From positions 124,001 through 188,000 of the forward strand of contig JAFYYH010000022.1 in NCBI GenBank assembly GCA_017557635.1: a stretch of 64,000 nucleotides of DNA. The letters are read 5' to 3'. The notes below the pieces were generated by a model. That model was not told where the DNA came from and searched no databases. It saw nothing but the letters and a program-made list of their open reading frames with translations. This DNA is from Bacteroidaceae bacterium. GTDB taxonomy: Bacteria; Bacteroidota; Bacteroidia; Bacteroidales; Bacteroidaceae. Positions 31,970 through 41,586 of the stretch are shown one piece after another. The position numbers and the translations under genes were made by a program. Position 1 is the first letter of the stretch; each line of letters begins with the position of its first letter.

Positions 31970-32566
31970 TTATTCAGGGAGGATTTCCAAATATAGTTCA
32001 TTATGCGGTAATTCCTGCACAACCTTCACGTTGCTTGCAGACAAAGCTGAACGGTATGAGGCCACATTGTCCTTAGAAACTGATTCGAAGAGTCTTAGAC
32101 CTATTCCGAAACCAACTTCGTTAAGAATCTTATTCATGGCCGTTCCCAAGCCTTTTCCTCGGTAATCTATATCCACCATCCTACCACGGAATCCTTTTCC
32201 TTGGAAGAAACACCTATTGAAACAATAACCTGCAATCTGACCATTGGCCTTATCAATAAGTAAAAATGCCAAATATGATTTATTCTTCTGAAGCCTTTTA
32301 ATGCTTCTCTCATCAAATCCGTGTGGTTTGAAGAATGTATACGCATCAGCTGGTTGGTGTTCGAAGAACTTTACCATTCGAGCCGTCTCAACATCTTTCA
32401 GAGCAACTAATCCATAACCTTCCGGCACACAAGTGACAACAATATTCTTCACCTTCTTTCCAAACCTGAGTACAAAGAGCCATTCATTCACCTTTTCAAT
32501 AGCATCCCAGATAAATGGTAGTTTGTCTTTCAGAGTATGTGCTATACTATATAAATCTATTTTCAT
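31970..32566 (-). CDS. GNAT-family acetyltransferase of the polysaccharide cluster
   Basis: A 198-residue protein. The acetyl-CoA-binding segment is MVDIDYRGKGLGTAMNKILNEV (RGKGLG loop), and RLFESVSKDNVASYRSAL is the terminal helix pattern of the fold. It probably acetylates an amino sugar or nucleotide sugar in this locus. Its stop codon abuts the start of the nucleotidyltransferase gene. Confidence 0.75.
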   Translation of the reverse strand: MKIDLYSIAHTLKDKLPFIWDAIEKVNEWLFVLRFGKKVKNIVVTCVPEGYGLVALKDVETARMVKFFEHQPADAYTFFKPHGFDERSIKRLQKNKSYLAFLLIDKANGQIAGYCFNRCFFQGKGFRGRMVDIDYRGKGLGTAMNKILNEVGFGIGLRLFESVSKDNVASYRSALSASNVKVVQELPHNELYLEILPE

Positions 32567-32593
32567 GCAACCTATCAGTTTATCCTATTGCAT

Positions 32594-33745
32594 CTAAGAT
32601 ATGTTCTGGAGAATCTCATCATAGAAGTCATACAAACACTTTCTGACAAAGCTCTGCTCATACCTGTCTGCTACCATTTTCCTGGCATTACCGCCCATAC
32701 GCTCTCTTTCTTCTCTATTATTAACCATGTTCAACATTGCATCAAATAAGGCATCTGTATTTTGGGATGGCACTATTACGCCATTTTCTCCGTCTACAAT
32801 TATTTCTCTACTGCCATTAATATCTGTTACAATGCTTGGCAAATTCATAGCTCCTGCCTCAATTACGGTGTTTGGGAACCCTTCTCTGTAACTTGGGAAC
32901 ACAAAACAATCCGAAGCTGCATAATAAGACAATAGTTCTTCACCATATTTAGCGCCCAATGACTCTATTGTAGGGTTCTTCTCTATTAACTCACGGCTAT
33001 GTTCTGAAATTGGATCTATCGTGTCTTCATATGGACCTATTAACAAAAGCCTAGCGTTCACTGTTTGAGATAATTTATTAAAAGCCTCAACCAGTTCGTT
33101 AATACCTTTGTCCCTAACAATACGTCCAACAAACAGAAAGGTAAACTTCTCGGAACGCAACTTTTCACTTTTAGCTTTCAACTCATCCGTTATTACGTAT
33201 TGTGTCAAGTCTATTCCTTTTACATTTCCGAAGCCCAGCACCTTTAGAGGCTTCTTTGTTATTTTACCAGCTATGAGATCATTTTTTACACCTTCACCCT
33301 CAGGAATTATATGTGTCGCACAGGCACAAGTCAATCTATCTGTAAACATCAATATACGCCTTTTAAGACCGGATTCAGTTGGCCATACTAAGCCTGTAAA
33401 GGTATGTACTCTGACTGGTACTCCTGTTAACTTTCCGGCAACCATACAGAGCAATCCTGCTTTTGGAGTCATAGAGTGAACCATTGTTGGTCCCTCCTTC
33501 TTAAAAACACTAATAAGCTTTACCAGGGATTTGATGTCCTTAAAAAAAGAGATTCGCCTTTCCATGGGAACCGCGACTGTTTTCACGTCTTCTCTATCCG
33601 CCACAAGCCTTAAGTCTTCCCCTGGAGAAGATAATGCAATAACCTCATACTTCTCGCTCAGCTTCTTTAGCATACCATCGCAAAAAAATCTGAGTGACAT
33701 TGGTATTGTAGTAGCACGGATAATTATAAATCTTTCCCTATTCAT
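32594..33745 (-). CDS. Glycosyltransferase, GT4 family
   Basis: GT-B fold enzyme adding a sugar to the repeat unit on the cytoplasmic face. The 383-residue protein has HSMTPKAG early, the C-terminal domain start FTFLFVGRIVRDKGINELVEAF, and the donor-site motif SYREGFPNTVIEAGAMNLPSI (EX7E). This is typical of family 4 retaining transferases. The exact linkage is unknown. Confidence 0.88.
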   Translation of the reverse strand: MNRERFIIIRATTIPMSLRFFCDGMLKKLSEKYEVIALSSPGEDLRLVADREDVKTVAVPMERRISFFKDIKSLVKLISVFKKEGPTMVHSMTPKAGLLCMVAGKLTGVPVRVHTFTGLVWPTESGLKRRILMFTDRLTCACATHIIPEGEGVKNDLIAGKITKKPLKVLGFGNVKGIDLTQYVITDELKAKSEKLRSEKFTFLFVGRIVRDKGINELVEAFNKLSQTVNARLLLIGPYEDTIDPISEHSRELIEKNPTIESLGAKYGEELLSYYAASDCFVFPSYREGFPNTVIEAGAMNLPSIVTDINGSREIIVDGENGVIVPSQNTDALFDAMLNMVNNREERERMGGNARKMVADRYEQSFVRKCLYDFYDEILQNIS

Positions 33746-33760
33746 CGTGATTTATTATTA

Positions 33761-34831
33761 CTAGAAAGTAACCAAATCAAGCCATTGTCCAAATATTTTC
33801 TTTTTATCAAATTTTTCAACGACAACAGCACTTGATACCGCAAACTTTCTTTGCAAATCTTCTGAATCCATTAACTGAAGAAGTTTCTTTTCCAGAGCCG
33901 CCTCATCACCAACAGGTATAATGAATCCATCTTCTCCATCATTAATAATGTCCCTCACCCCAGAAACATCCGTTGCGATACTTGGGACCCCCAAAGCAAC
34001 AGCCTCCATAAGAGCATTGGGCATTCCTTCAACATTGCTGCAAAGAACAAAAATACGTGCTGATGCTAAAACAGAAGGAACATTGCCAGTCCTTCCACGA
34101 AGAATAATCGAATCATTTAATCCCAATTCATTAATCTGGGTTGATATTGCACCTTGCATTTCCCCATCCCCATATATATCAAGTCGGTACTCTGGATGAT
34201 ATTTGTGTACTTTGGAAAATGCATTTATCAACATTTTATGATTCTTTAAAGGTATCAAACGACCTACAATAGTAACACGATTCTCTTTAGGAGTAGCCAA
34301 TGTGCGCTCTCGTTCCTCTGGTGTTATGTGATTGGGATTAGGGATTACGACAATCCTTTTCTGAATTTTTTTTGAAAAATAATTTTTACCCTTCTGTGTC
34401 TGTACCTCAATACGGAAACAGAAGTGATAAAGGAAGTTTCGAACTAAACGAAGTAATAGTGTTTTTACGTCACTGGGGTCTTGTCTTTCACAAACCACAA
34501 CTTTAGTCCCAGTAAATGCGAGGGAAGCTATAGCCATCATATTAAATGGCATTAAGAAAGACAAGAATACATCAGGTTTCTCCTTCTTAACATATTTCCT
34601 CAACCAACGTGCATTACTTAACTTGCTTGTGGTTCCAGTGAGTTTCTCCAAACACTCAATCTTTACTCTAGAGTCAATCTGATAGAAAACGGGCGCATCA
34701 TAATAGGTCAATATTACCACTTCTTTGAAATAATCTGCGTACATCGAAGAAATTTCAGACACTACACGCTCTGCTCCTCCGCTTTGAAGAGTACCTATGT
34801 ATATAATGAGTTTCCCTCCTATTATATTCAT
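33761..34831 (-). CDS. Glycosyltransferase, GT4 family
   Basis: A second GT4-type enzyme, 356 residues. It has GGAERV near the N terminus, VTIVGRLIPLKNHKMLINAF in the middle and the donor motif NVEGMPNALMEAVALGVPSI (EX7E). It lies 15 bases downstream of the GT4 gene on the left in a continuous leftward operon. Sugar specificity cannot be inferred. Confidence 0.87.
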   Translation of the reverse strand: MNIIGGKLIIYIGTLQSGGAERVVSEISSMYADYFKEVVILTYYDAPVFYQIDSRVKIECLEKLTGTTSKLSNARWLRKYVKKEKPDVFLSFLMPFNMMAIASLAFTGTKVVVCERQDPSDVKTLLLRLVRNFLYHFCFRIEVQTQKGKNYFSKKIQKRIVVIPNPNHITPEERERTLATPKENRVTIVGRLIPLKNHKMLINAFSKVHKYHPEYRLDIYGDGEMQGAISTQINELGLNDSIILRGRTGNVPSVLASARIFVLCSNVEGMPNALMEAVALGVPSIATDVSGVRDIINDGEDGFIIPVGDEAALEKKLLQLMDSEDLQRKFAVSSAVVVEKFDKKKIFGQWLDLVTF

Positions 34832-34877
34832 TAGTTATTATATTGAGAACCACCTCTTACAAATACAACATGTTAAA

Positions 34878-35723
34878 CTATTGGATAGGGCAATCATAAA
34901 AATGAGTACCATGCTTTGATATTCGCTGTTCCTCAGGGGGAAGTTGCATATAATCACCATACATTTGACTTAGGTAAGTGTCATACGATGCGGGGACATA
35001 AAACTCTTTATCTCTAAACTGCTTTAAAACGGACTCCTCAAAAACTGAACGTTTGAAGATCTCTTTTCGCTGTCCTTCACCAAAAAGCACCACGCCTGCA
35101 TAATCCTGTTCATTAAAAATATAAGTCTTCGATATCCTTTCGTACTGCTCAACCCAGTATCTATAGCCAATTAATCTAAACGGTAGAGCTAAGAGAACTT
35201 TTAAAAAACGCTTCAAATAGTTTTTTTCATATCCGAACCTCTTTATTGAGAGTTCCCATTTTCTTCTAGCGGAAAATGCCTTTTTAAATAATAGCTGTTG
35301 GTCAACGACTTGATCTGGTATTCCATCAACAACAAAAATGTCTATGTAAACACCGAATTGTGGGACATCAAGTTGATAGTACTGTTGTTCCGCCAACGTG
35401 GACGGATTGTGTATTTTCGCCAGAGGAGAAGAATAAATGCTACTCGTTCTTAACGACAGCAACTCATAGTTTTGAATCGATTGCGTACTAATGAGTTCGT
35501 TCAATCTATCAAAATCAGGACGAGGCATCATTACATCCACATCATCATCCCAAGGGATAAAGCCTTTATGTCTAATAGCACCTAAGCAGGTCCCATAAGC
35601 TAACTGATAGCGAAGATTGTTCTCTACGCAATAGTTATGAAAGGCCTTCAATATCTCGAAAGATTCTTGCTGAACCTCATTTAATGTAAGCTTTCGTATT
35701 TTGCTTGTATTCTCTCTTTTCAT
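34878..35723 (-). CDS. LicD-family phosphotransferase, likely 2-aminoethylphosphonate transferase
   Basis: LicD proteins transfer a phospho-base from a CDP-activated donor to a sugar. The signature AYGTCLGAIRHKGFIPWDDDVDVMMPR (residues 42-68) is complete, with DDDVD at 59-63. The 281-residue length is normal. In this cluster the only nucleotide-activated headgroup pathway is aminoethylphosphonate (37964-42303), so the donor is probably CMP-2-aminoethylphosphonate. The start overlaps the end of the Wzy-like gene by 47 bases. Confidence 0.85.
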   Translation of the reverse strand: MKRENTSKIRKLTLNEVQQESFEILKAFHNYCVENNLRYQLAYGTCLGAIRHKGFIPWDDDVDVMMPRPDFDRLNELISTQSIQNYELLSLRTSSIYSSPLAKIHNPSTLAEQQYYQLDVPQFGVYIDIFVVDGIPDQVVDQQLLFKKAFSARRKWELSIKRFGYEKNYLKRFLKVLLALPFRLIGYRYWVEQYERISKTYIFNEQDYAGVVLFGEGQRKEIFKRSVFEESVLKQFRDKEFYVPASYDTYLSQMYGDYMQLPPEEQRISKHGTHFYDCPIQ

Positions 35724-36930
35724 AATTTTCTTGATTAATAAGATAGCTATTACTCATAGCCGTCATCAACAGTATATACATAAACCACGTATCAGTATTA
35801 AAAACCGACGAGGACGCACAAGAGATAATCATAATAACGAGTAGTGCCTTCTCTCCATATTGTTTCGTAGAACGCCATACCGAGGAAATGAAAATTGTCA
35901 TCAATATAAAACCAATAAACCCAAAATAAATCAGAATGGCGGCTATGCTGTTATAATAGTCGAACGTTACATCTCCCTCCCTGTATTTTTGTAAAATATT
36001 CTGCGCATGAGATTGCAAGAAGTTCTCTGAATTGCGATAGCCCACTCCCATCACCTGTGCAAAAGGAGGCAAATCACCATAGACCATAAAGCCACGGCTC
36101 ACTCTATAATAAGTTTTCGAATTATCAGAACCCATGTCACCAGACAATGCTTCTAAAGTATATTGGAGGCTTTCCACTTTCTCCGACACCTTGAACGCAA
36201 CCGGTATCAACGCCAATGCTATTGCCACTGCTAATATGGCGTGTTTGCCATGCAGTCTATTAAGAAAGAATAATGCATAAAGTATCAGCATCAGGATTAC
36301 TCCATTCCCAGATGTACTTAATAGAATAGCCACAGTAATAATGCCTATATACCACACTCGGTGTTTCACACTCACGTAATTCCAAAGCAATAAAGCCAGT
36401 GGTGGAATCGAATAAAGTGAATAATGACTAGGCTCTGTAAATACGGATGCAATTCTTGCAACTGTCATATAGTCATAGGTGCGCAATGAAGACACCTCAT
36501 CACCAATCATTGTGGGAAGAAAAGATAAAATTCCTTCAATTGGTTTGGAAAAAGCAAGTAAACCCACGTACTGCACCATCAAAAAAACAGAAAAAGCGAC
36601 AGCTAAATACACATATGCTGTAAGGAATGGTTTAATATAGCGGCCACCTCTGAGTAAAATAAAAATACATATTGAGTTAAGAATCAAACCGATGACATCA
36701 TTATTGATACCTCTTAGCAATACAGTTATAAGAATTGCATAAACGGTGAATACTACATAATTCTTTGTTAGCGATCCGCCCATGTACCTTTTTTGTAGCC
36801 CGGAAATAACCAAGGGCATAACAATTAAATACATAACGACCATACCAAGAGGGAGGTCAATACCTGGCATCTTATAGATACAGATGACAGGATATAACGC
36901 GAGGATAAACCCGACAATCTTATCTCTCAT
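35677..36930 (-). CDS. Wzy-like O-antigen/capsule polymerase
   Basis: Integral membrane protein of about 417 residues with ten or more hydrophobic segments, such as FILALYPVICIYKMPG, ILILRGG-type loops and MAVALALIPVAF-like helices. A long extracytoplasmic loop near residues 280-330 contains a GYRNSENF stretch. Topology and context with Wzx indicate a repeat-unit polymerase, although Wzy proteins share little sequence. The start is at 36930 (MRDKIVG), giving an 11-base overlap with the preceding glycosyltransferase; earlier ATGs lie deep in that gene. Confidence 0.75.
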   Translation of the reverse strand: MRDKIVGFILALYPVICIYKMPGIDLPLGMVVMYLIVMPLVISGLQKRYMGGSLTKNYVVFTVYAILITVLLRGINNDVIGLILNSICIFILLRGGRYIKPFLTAYVYLAVAFSVFLMVQYVGLLAFSKPIEGILSFLPTMIGDEVSSLRTYDYMTVARIASVFTEPSHYSLYSIPPLALLLWNYVSVKHRVWYIGIITVAILLSTSGNGVILMLILYALFFLNRLHGKHAILAVAIALALIPVAFKVSEKVESLQYTLEALSGDMGSDNSKTYYRVSRGFMVYGDLPPFAQVMGVGYRNSENFLQSHAQNILQKYREGDVTFDYYNSIAAILIYFGFIGFILMTIFISSVWRSTKQYGEKALLVIMIISCASSSVFNTDTWFMYILLMTAMSNSYLINQENYEKREYKQNTKAYIK

Positions 36931-37957
36931 TTGCATTAAACAATGTTCGGATTTTCGCTGAAACATTTTTAATATACTCTCCTTCAGAATAATACGACGC
37001 GAATAAATTATCGCATTCTTTTTTATGATCAACAGCACTATACGTTTCGACAATACGTTTAGCCTTCGGTATTATCTCATCAACTATTCCATTCACATCG
37101 TACTTACTTACAGGGATTGAATATTTCATTGCCCTTGAAGCCGTTGCAAATCCCTCAACACAATCGGAAAAAATCGGGACAACTCCGTTTGCAATGTAAT
37201 TTGAGAATTTTGTAGGCGTAGCCACCCTATTGACAGTATTGTCTTCGCGTAGAACGAAACCAAACATTTTGTCTGATAAAGCTTGGTTCATTTCTTCCTT
37301 GGGTACATATTTAACTTCCACTCCTCTTAAACCATTTGCCTCTACAATTTCTTTAGCTTTATCAACTTGAAATGTGAAGATACTTACAGTCGCAACGGGA
37401 ATCTTCCTTTTTATCTCTTTAAAAACATCGAGTGTCTTATCAAAGCATTGCCAGACGCCCATTCCCCCGGAATATACAAACGAGAAAGGTTTCTTAACAC
37501 CAGGCACAAAACAATTATCGAAAGTATCTGTTTCATTAAAGCATGGTATGACAGCACTACGTGAAGTTTCAATGCTTGTACCGTACTTCTTTTCAAAATG
37601 AGCTTTAATTGACTCCGAAATAATAAAAAAGAAACTTGTCACACGAAGACTCTTCCTCTCTACAAGTGAATGAAGATAAACATATAAAGAGGAGCATCCT
37701 TGCATCTTTCTCTCTTCAGGAACTACTCCTTGATACCAAGTACATATTCTTTTATACCCCTTCAGCCAGAGTTTTACTGCCGGATATGCATTGCCTACAA
37801 CAACGACATCATTTTTTTTATTAATACGATAACCTTTCAGGCTACCTCCTTCACACATCACTACATCAAAACCTGCAGCCTCAAATATCCTTTGAATCAA
37901 AGAATAATAGTATGCCGTGGTCATGACGTTACTAGTTGGCATAATATATACTTTCAT
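36920..37957 (-). CDS. Glycosyltransferase-like protein
   Basis: A 345-residue GT-B-like protein. It has a Rossmann-like start (KVYIMPTSNVMTTAYYYSLIQRIF), an FSFVYSGGMGVWQCFDKTLDVF segment typical of a second domain start, and TPTKFSNYIANGVVPIFSD as a donor-site region. It diverges from standard GT4 proteins and lacks the clear EX7E motif. It is within the operon, overlapping the Wzy-like gene and 6 bases after the transaminase gene. Confidence 0.7.
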   Translation of the reverse strand: MKVYIMPTSNVMTTAYYYSLIQRIFEAAGFDVVMCEGGSLKGYRINKKNDVVVVGNAYPAVKLWLKGYKRICTWYQGVVPEERKMQGCSSLYVYLHSLVERKSLRVTSFFFIISESIKAHFEKKYGTSIETSRSAVIPCFNETDTFDNCFVPGVKKPFSFVYSGGMGVWQCFDKTLDVFKEIKRKIPVATVSIFTFQVDKAKEIVEANGLRGVEVKYVPKEEMNQALSDKMFGFVLREDNTVNRVATPTKFSNYIANGVVPIFSDCVEGFATASRAMKYSIPVSKYDVNGIVDEIIPKAKRIVETYSAVDHKKECDNLFASYYSEGEYIKNVSAKIRTLFNANER

Positions 37958-37963
37958 TGTCCC

Positions 37964-39079
37964 TTACAAATTATCGATTGCCTCCATCAAGACAGGAATA
38001 AACGCGTTAATGTCATCAGGTGTGATTGTACCTAATGCGCATAGACGGAAGGTATTAGTTGTACTAATCTTGCCAGGGTAGATAGTAAACCCACGCTCAT
38101 AACAGTAATCATGTACCTTCTCAAAACTCCAGTTAGGTATATCCGGATAAAGTACCGACACCACAAGACCAGACTGAATCTCATCCTTGATAGCTTCCTT
38201 CAAGCCAATACTTGCCACACCCTCTTTGATTGCATTGAAAACAGCACGATGGCGGGCAAACTTAGCCTCCTCACCTACTTCAAAGTACTCCTTCAACGCC
38301 TGTATGGTAGCATAGATCGTCTGCACAGGAGGCGTAAAGTGCATCTCACCTGTTTTCTCAAAATACTCATACTGCAAATACAGATTACAATAGTAAGAGC
38401 GCGTAGGATAATTCTTGGATGCCTCAATGATGTCTCTGCGGCCAATAATAAAGCTCAGGCCAGACATCGCCATAATGCCTTTCTGTGCTGATGCCATACA
38501 GAAGTCCACATTATCCTTAACAATATCAAAAGGAATCATTCCCAATGAGGATGTGGTGTCGCAAATGAAGATGGCTCCATACTGATGTGCCAAGGCTCCG
38601 ATTTCACGAATAGGATTCAGCACACCTGTACCCGTTTCATGATGGGTAGTATAAACGACAGCAATATCAGGATTCTCTTTTAGTGTTTTTTCAACCTCAT
38701 TCAAATCTGGACGCTCAAACACTGATGATTTGAGATCAACATGAGGCATACCATAATGCTGACATACCTCAACGGCACGGGTACTGTAAGCACCATTGTT
38801 AACCACAAGTATCTTCTTGCCTTCGGGCAATAAGGAGTTAAGGCAGATGTCAATATTGATGGTGCCTGAACCGCAGAACAATACCGAGGTATATTCCGGT
38901 TCTGGGGCATGAGCCACCTTGCACAAATCACTACGCAGGCCTTTCATTAATCCTGCAAACTCTTTCTCGCGCGGGCAAATGTCAGGAACTACCTGTGCCA
39001 GCTTCACACTATCAGTAGTGGTAGCAGGACCGGGGTTCAACAATACATTGCGCTTAATTATTATATCTTTCAATTCCAT
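37964..39079 (-). CDS. 2-aminoethylphosphonate-pyruvate transaminase (PhnW-like)
   Basis: PLP enzyme, 371 residues, working here in the biosynthetic direction: phosphonoacetaldehyde to 2-aminoethylphosphonate. The N terminus NVLLNPGPATTTDSVK, the FCGSGTINIDIC glycine loop and the lysine in FCMASAQKGIMAMSG are characteristic of AEP transaminases. The ATG at 39079 (MELKDI) fits the family start better than one nine codons upstream. It follows the phosphonopyruvate decarboxylase gene in the same operon, completing the route from PEP to AEP. Confidence 0.9.
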   Translation of the reverse strand: MELKDIIIKRNVLLNPGPATTTDSVKLAQVVPDICPREKEFAGLMKGLRSDLCKVAHAPEPEYTSVLFCGSGTINIDICLNSLLPEGKKILVVNNGAYSTRAVEVCQHYGMPHVDLKSSVFERPDLNEVEKTLKENPDIAVVYTTHHETGTGVLNPIREIGALAHQYGAIFICDTTSSLGMIPFDIVKDNVDFCMASAQKGIMAMSGLSFIIGRRDIIEASKNYPTRSYYCNLYLQYEYFEKTGEMHFTPPVQTIYATIQALKEYFEVGEEAKFARHRAVFNAIKEGVASIGLKEAIKDEIQSGLVVSVLYPDIPNWSFEKVHDYCYERGFTIYPGKISTTNTFRLCALGTITPDDINAFIPVLMEAIDNL

Positions 39080-39116
39080 ATTATTATCTAAACACGAATT
39101 ACACAAATATCAAGAA

Positions 39117-40241
39117 TTATTTCTGCAAGAATGCCATTAGGGCTTTCTTGTTCTGAATAGGTGTAGTTGTCGGGCGTCCCAAATCCTTACGATTACCCTT
39201 CTTCACCTTAACTTCAAGAAGTGTAGGGCCCTCTACCATTCGGATAGCCTTCAGACAATCCAAAAGGTCTTCTTTGGTTTCAACAGAAAAGGCATTGGGA
39301 TAACCAACAGCCTTTGCCACAGCTGGCAGGTCAATCTTCAAACCTACCGTAGGCTGACCACCAACAGAGTCGTGAGCACCGTTGTTAAACACTACGTGAA
39401 CATAGTTCTTCGGAGCCTTGTTAGCCACAATAGCCATACTACCCATGTGCATAATGGCAGCACCATCACCGTCAAAGCACCATACCTTGCGGTCTGTTTT
39501 TGCCATTGCAATACCCAGTGCAATCTGAGAAGCATGCCCCATAGAGCCAACGGTCAAGAAATCGCGTTCGTGACCTTGGTTCATAGCTGCACGGTACTCG
39601 AAGAGCTCACGGCTAATCATGCCTGTGGTACTTACAATGCAATCCTTCTCACCAAGAGCAGCTGCAACAGTCTGAATAGCCTCTTCACGCGACATCGTGA
39701 GGTCATTCACCTCAACGTTCTGAAGCTTGTAATCCTCAAAGGTGTCCTTCTCAATCACCAGAGCAAAGACCTCTTTATTGGCAAGAGTCTTAGCCGCTTT
39801 ATCAATCTGTTTGGCAGCCTTATCTTCCTCTTTGGAAAGTACCTCATAGTTCACTCCCATCACATTCAGCAATCCAGTTGTCACCTTACCCTGCTTGACA
39901 TGCTGGGGTTCATCGTGAACACCAGGGCGACCTCGCCATCCAATTAGAAGGAGTACAGGAATGTTATAAACTTCCTGATCTGTGAGTGATGCCAGCGGAT
40001 TGATGATGTTACCCTCACCACTATTCTGCATATACACACACGCTGGCTGTCCAGTTGCCAGATAATGACCGGCAGCAAGACCTACGGCTGCACCCTCATT
40101 GGCTGCAATGATGTTGTGTGCTGCATCAAAATGGTCTGTGATGTATGCACAGATATTCTTCAGCAGACTGTCCGGTACACCGGCAAAACAGTCAATACCC
40201 TTCTCTCTTAATGCCTCAATAAAAAACTCAGGTCTAATCAT
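39117..40241 (-). CDS. aepY: Phosphonopyruvate decarboxylase
   Basis: Thiamine-diphosphate enzyme that makes phosphonopyruvate unfavourable to reverse by decarboxylating it to phosphonoacetaldehyde. The 374-residue protein has ANEGAAVGLAAGHYLATG (ThDP glutamate region) at the N terminus and the ThDP-binding GDGAAIMHMGSMA with VVFNNGAHDSVGGQ at the C terminus. It lies 15 bases after the PEP mutase gene. Confidence 0.92.
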   Translation of the reverse strand: MIRPEFFIEALREKGIDCFAGVPDSLLKNICAYITDHFDAAHNIIAANEGAAVGLAAGHYLATGQPACVYMQNSGEGNIINPLASLTDQEVYNIPVLLLIGWRGRPGVHDEPQHVKQGKVTTGLLNVMGVNYEVLSKEEDKAAKQIDKAAKTLANKEVFALVIEKDTFEDYKLQNVEVNDLTMSREEAIQTVAAALGEKDCIVSTTGMISRELFEYRAAMNQGHERDFLTVGSMGHASQIALGIAMAKTDRKVWCFDGDGAAIMHMGSMAIVANKAPKNYVHVVFNNGAHDSVGGQPTVGLKIDLPAVAKAVGYPNAFSVETKEDLLDCLKAIRMVEGPTLLEVKVKKGNRKDLGRPTTTPIQNKKALMAFLQK

Positions 40242-40256
40242 AGTTATGCTCCTTTC

Positions 40257-41567
40257 TTATTTTTTCTTGGTGCCAGGAATGAGGTTCAAAATCTGCTTGA
40301 TAGGCATGCAATACTCTTCGGAAGCCTCCTGACAACGGGTGGTCTCGAGAATACGCTCTGCACACTTCACCATAGCAGGATATGCGCTACGTAACATATG
40401 GTTAGCGTAAATGACAATGTTAATGCCCCATTCTGCAAGTTCTGCTTCTGTGAACTGACCGTATGTAGTAGGAACAGCCACAATAGGCGTATGGTTATCT
40501 ACCTCACGGAAACGCTGGCAGAACTCCTTGATGTCCTGACCATCCTTATTCTTAGAGTGGATCATAATACCGTCAGCACCAGCAGCTACGTAAGCATGAC
40601 AACGTTCAAGAGCATCCTCAACGGGCTTGCCTGCAATCAGAGACTCACAACGGGCAATAATCATAAAGTCACGCGTAACCTGTGCCTCCTTACCAGCCTG
40701 AATCTTGGAACAGAAACCTTCTATGGAATCCTGAGTCTGAACAGCATCTGTTCCAAACAGACTGTTCTGCTTCAAGCCAACCTTATCCTCAATGATAACG
40801 GCAGAAACGCCAAGACGCTCCAGTGTACGGACGGTGAACACAAAATGCTCTGTCTTGCCGCCAGTATCACCATCATAGATAACAGGTTTGGTGGTCACTT
40901 CTAATGAGTCATTCAAGTCGTGAAGACGAGTCGTAAGGTCAACTGCCTCAATGTCGGGTTTGCCCTTGCTGGTAGAGTCAGTAAGTGAACTTGCCCACAT
41001 ACCATCAAACTCTCGAACTTCATTGCCCACTTCAACCTTGGTGTGCTCAATGATAAGGCCAGTCAAACCGCAATGGCTCTCCATGATACGAACTATGGGT
41101 TTAGCTGTAATCAGGCGACGTAGGCTCTTCAAACGAGCCTGTGGAGTGGTTCCCAGAGACTCCAGCTCTTCTGCCAAACCACTGGAGGTAATACCTTTGG
41201 TGTAAGGAATCTCAATCACTTTACCACCCATTGTCTCCATCACTTTGAATACCTCATCACGGATATACTTGTCAGGGCCTTCCAGCCAATCATCTCCGTG
41301 GATGATATAGTCAGGTTTATACTTCACCAGATTGGGCACGTAACTCCAATCATCCTGAGGCACAACGTCTGCTACTCCGTGAATAGAGCGAACAACAGTC
41401 TCACGCTGCTCGTAGGTCAAGTAAGGCAGACGCTTGTGCGTTGCAATAGCCTTATCTGTGAACAATCCTATTATCACGTCGCCATATTTGGCGCCTTCGT
41501 TAATAATGTTAATCAATCCAGGATGCATGATATCTGCAATCATGCCAAGGTAAACTTTTTTTGCCAT
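40257..41567 (-). CDS. aepX: Phosphoenolpyruvate mutase fused to a cytidylyltransferase-like domain
   Basis: Converts PEP to phosphonopyruvate, the committed C-P bond step. Residues about 155-430 are the PEP mutase: VIYDGDTGGKTE (228-240) and the signature EDKVGLKQNSLFG (260-272) of the EDKxxxxxNS type. Residues 1-140 form an extra nucleotidyltransferase-like domain with a HPGL motif (15-18) and late KGITSSG loop, giving 436 residues in total. Fusions of this sort occur in Bacteroidales aminoethylphosphonate loci. Whether the N-terminal domain is active is unknown, since a separate cytidylyltransferase gene is next door. Confidence 0.92.
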   Translation of the reverse strand: MAKKVYLGMIADIMHPGLINIINEGAKYGDVIIGLFTDKAIATHKRLPYLTYEQRETVVRSIHGVADVVPQDDWSYVPNLVKYKPDYIIHGDDWLEGPDKYIRDEVFKVMETMGGKVIEIPYTKGITSSGLAEELESLGTTPQARLKSLRRLITAKPIVRIMESHCGLTGLIIEHTKVEVGNEVREFDGMWASSLTDSTSKGKPDIEAVDLTTRLHDLNDSLEVTTKPVIYDGDTGGKTEHFVFTVRTLERLGVSAVIIEDKVGLKQNSLFGTDAVQTQDSIEGFCSKIQAGKEAQVTRDFMIIARCESLIAGKPVEDALERCHAYVAAGADGIMIHSKNKDGQDIKEFCQRFREVDNHTPIVAVPTTYGQFTEAELAEWGINIVIYANHMLRSAYPAMVKCAERILETTRCQEASEEYCMPIKQILNLIPGTKKK

Positions 41568-41586
41568 TTGTATGGAATTATTACGA

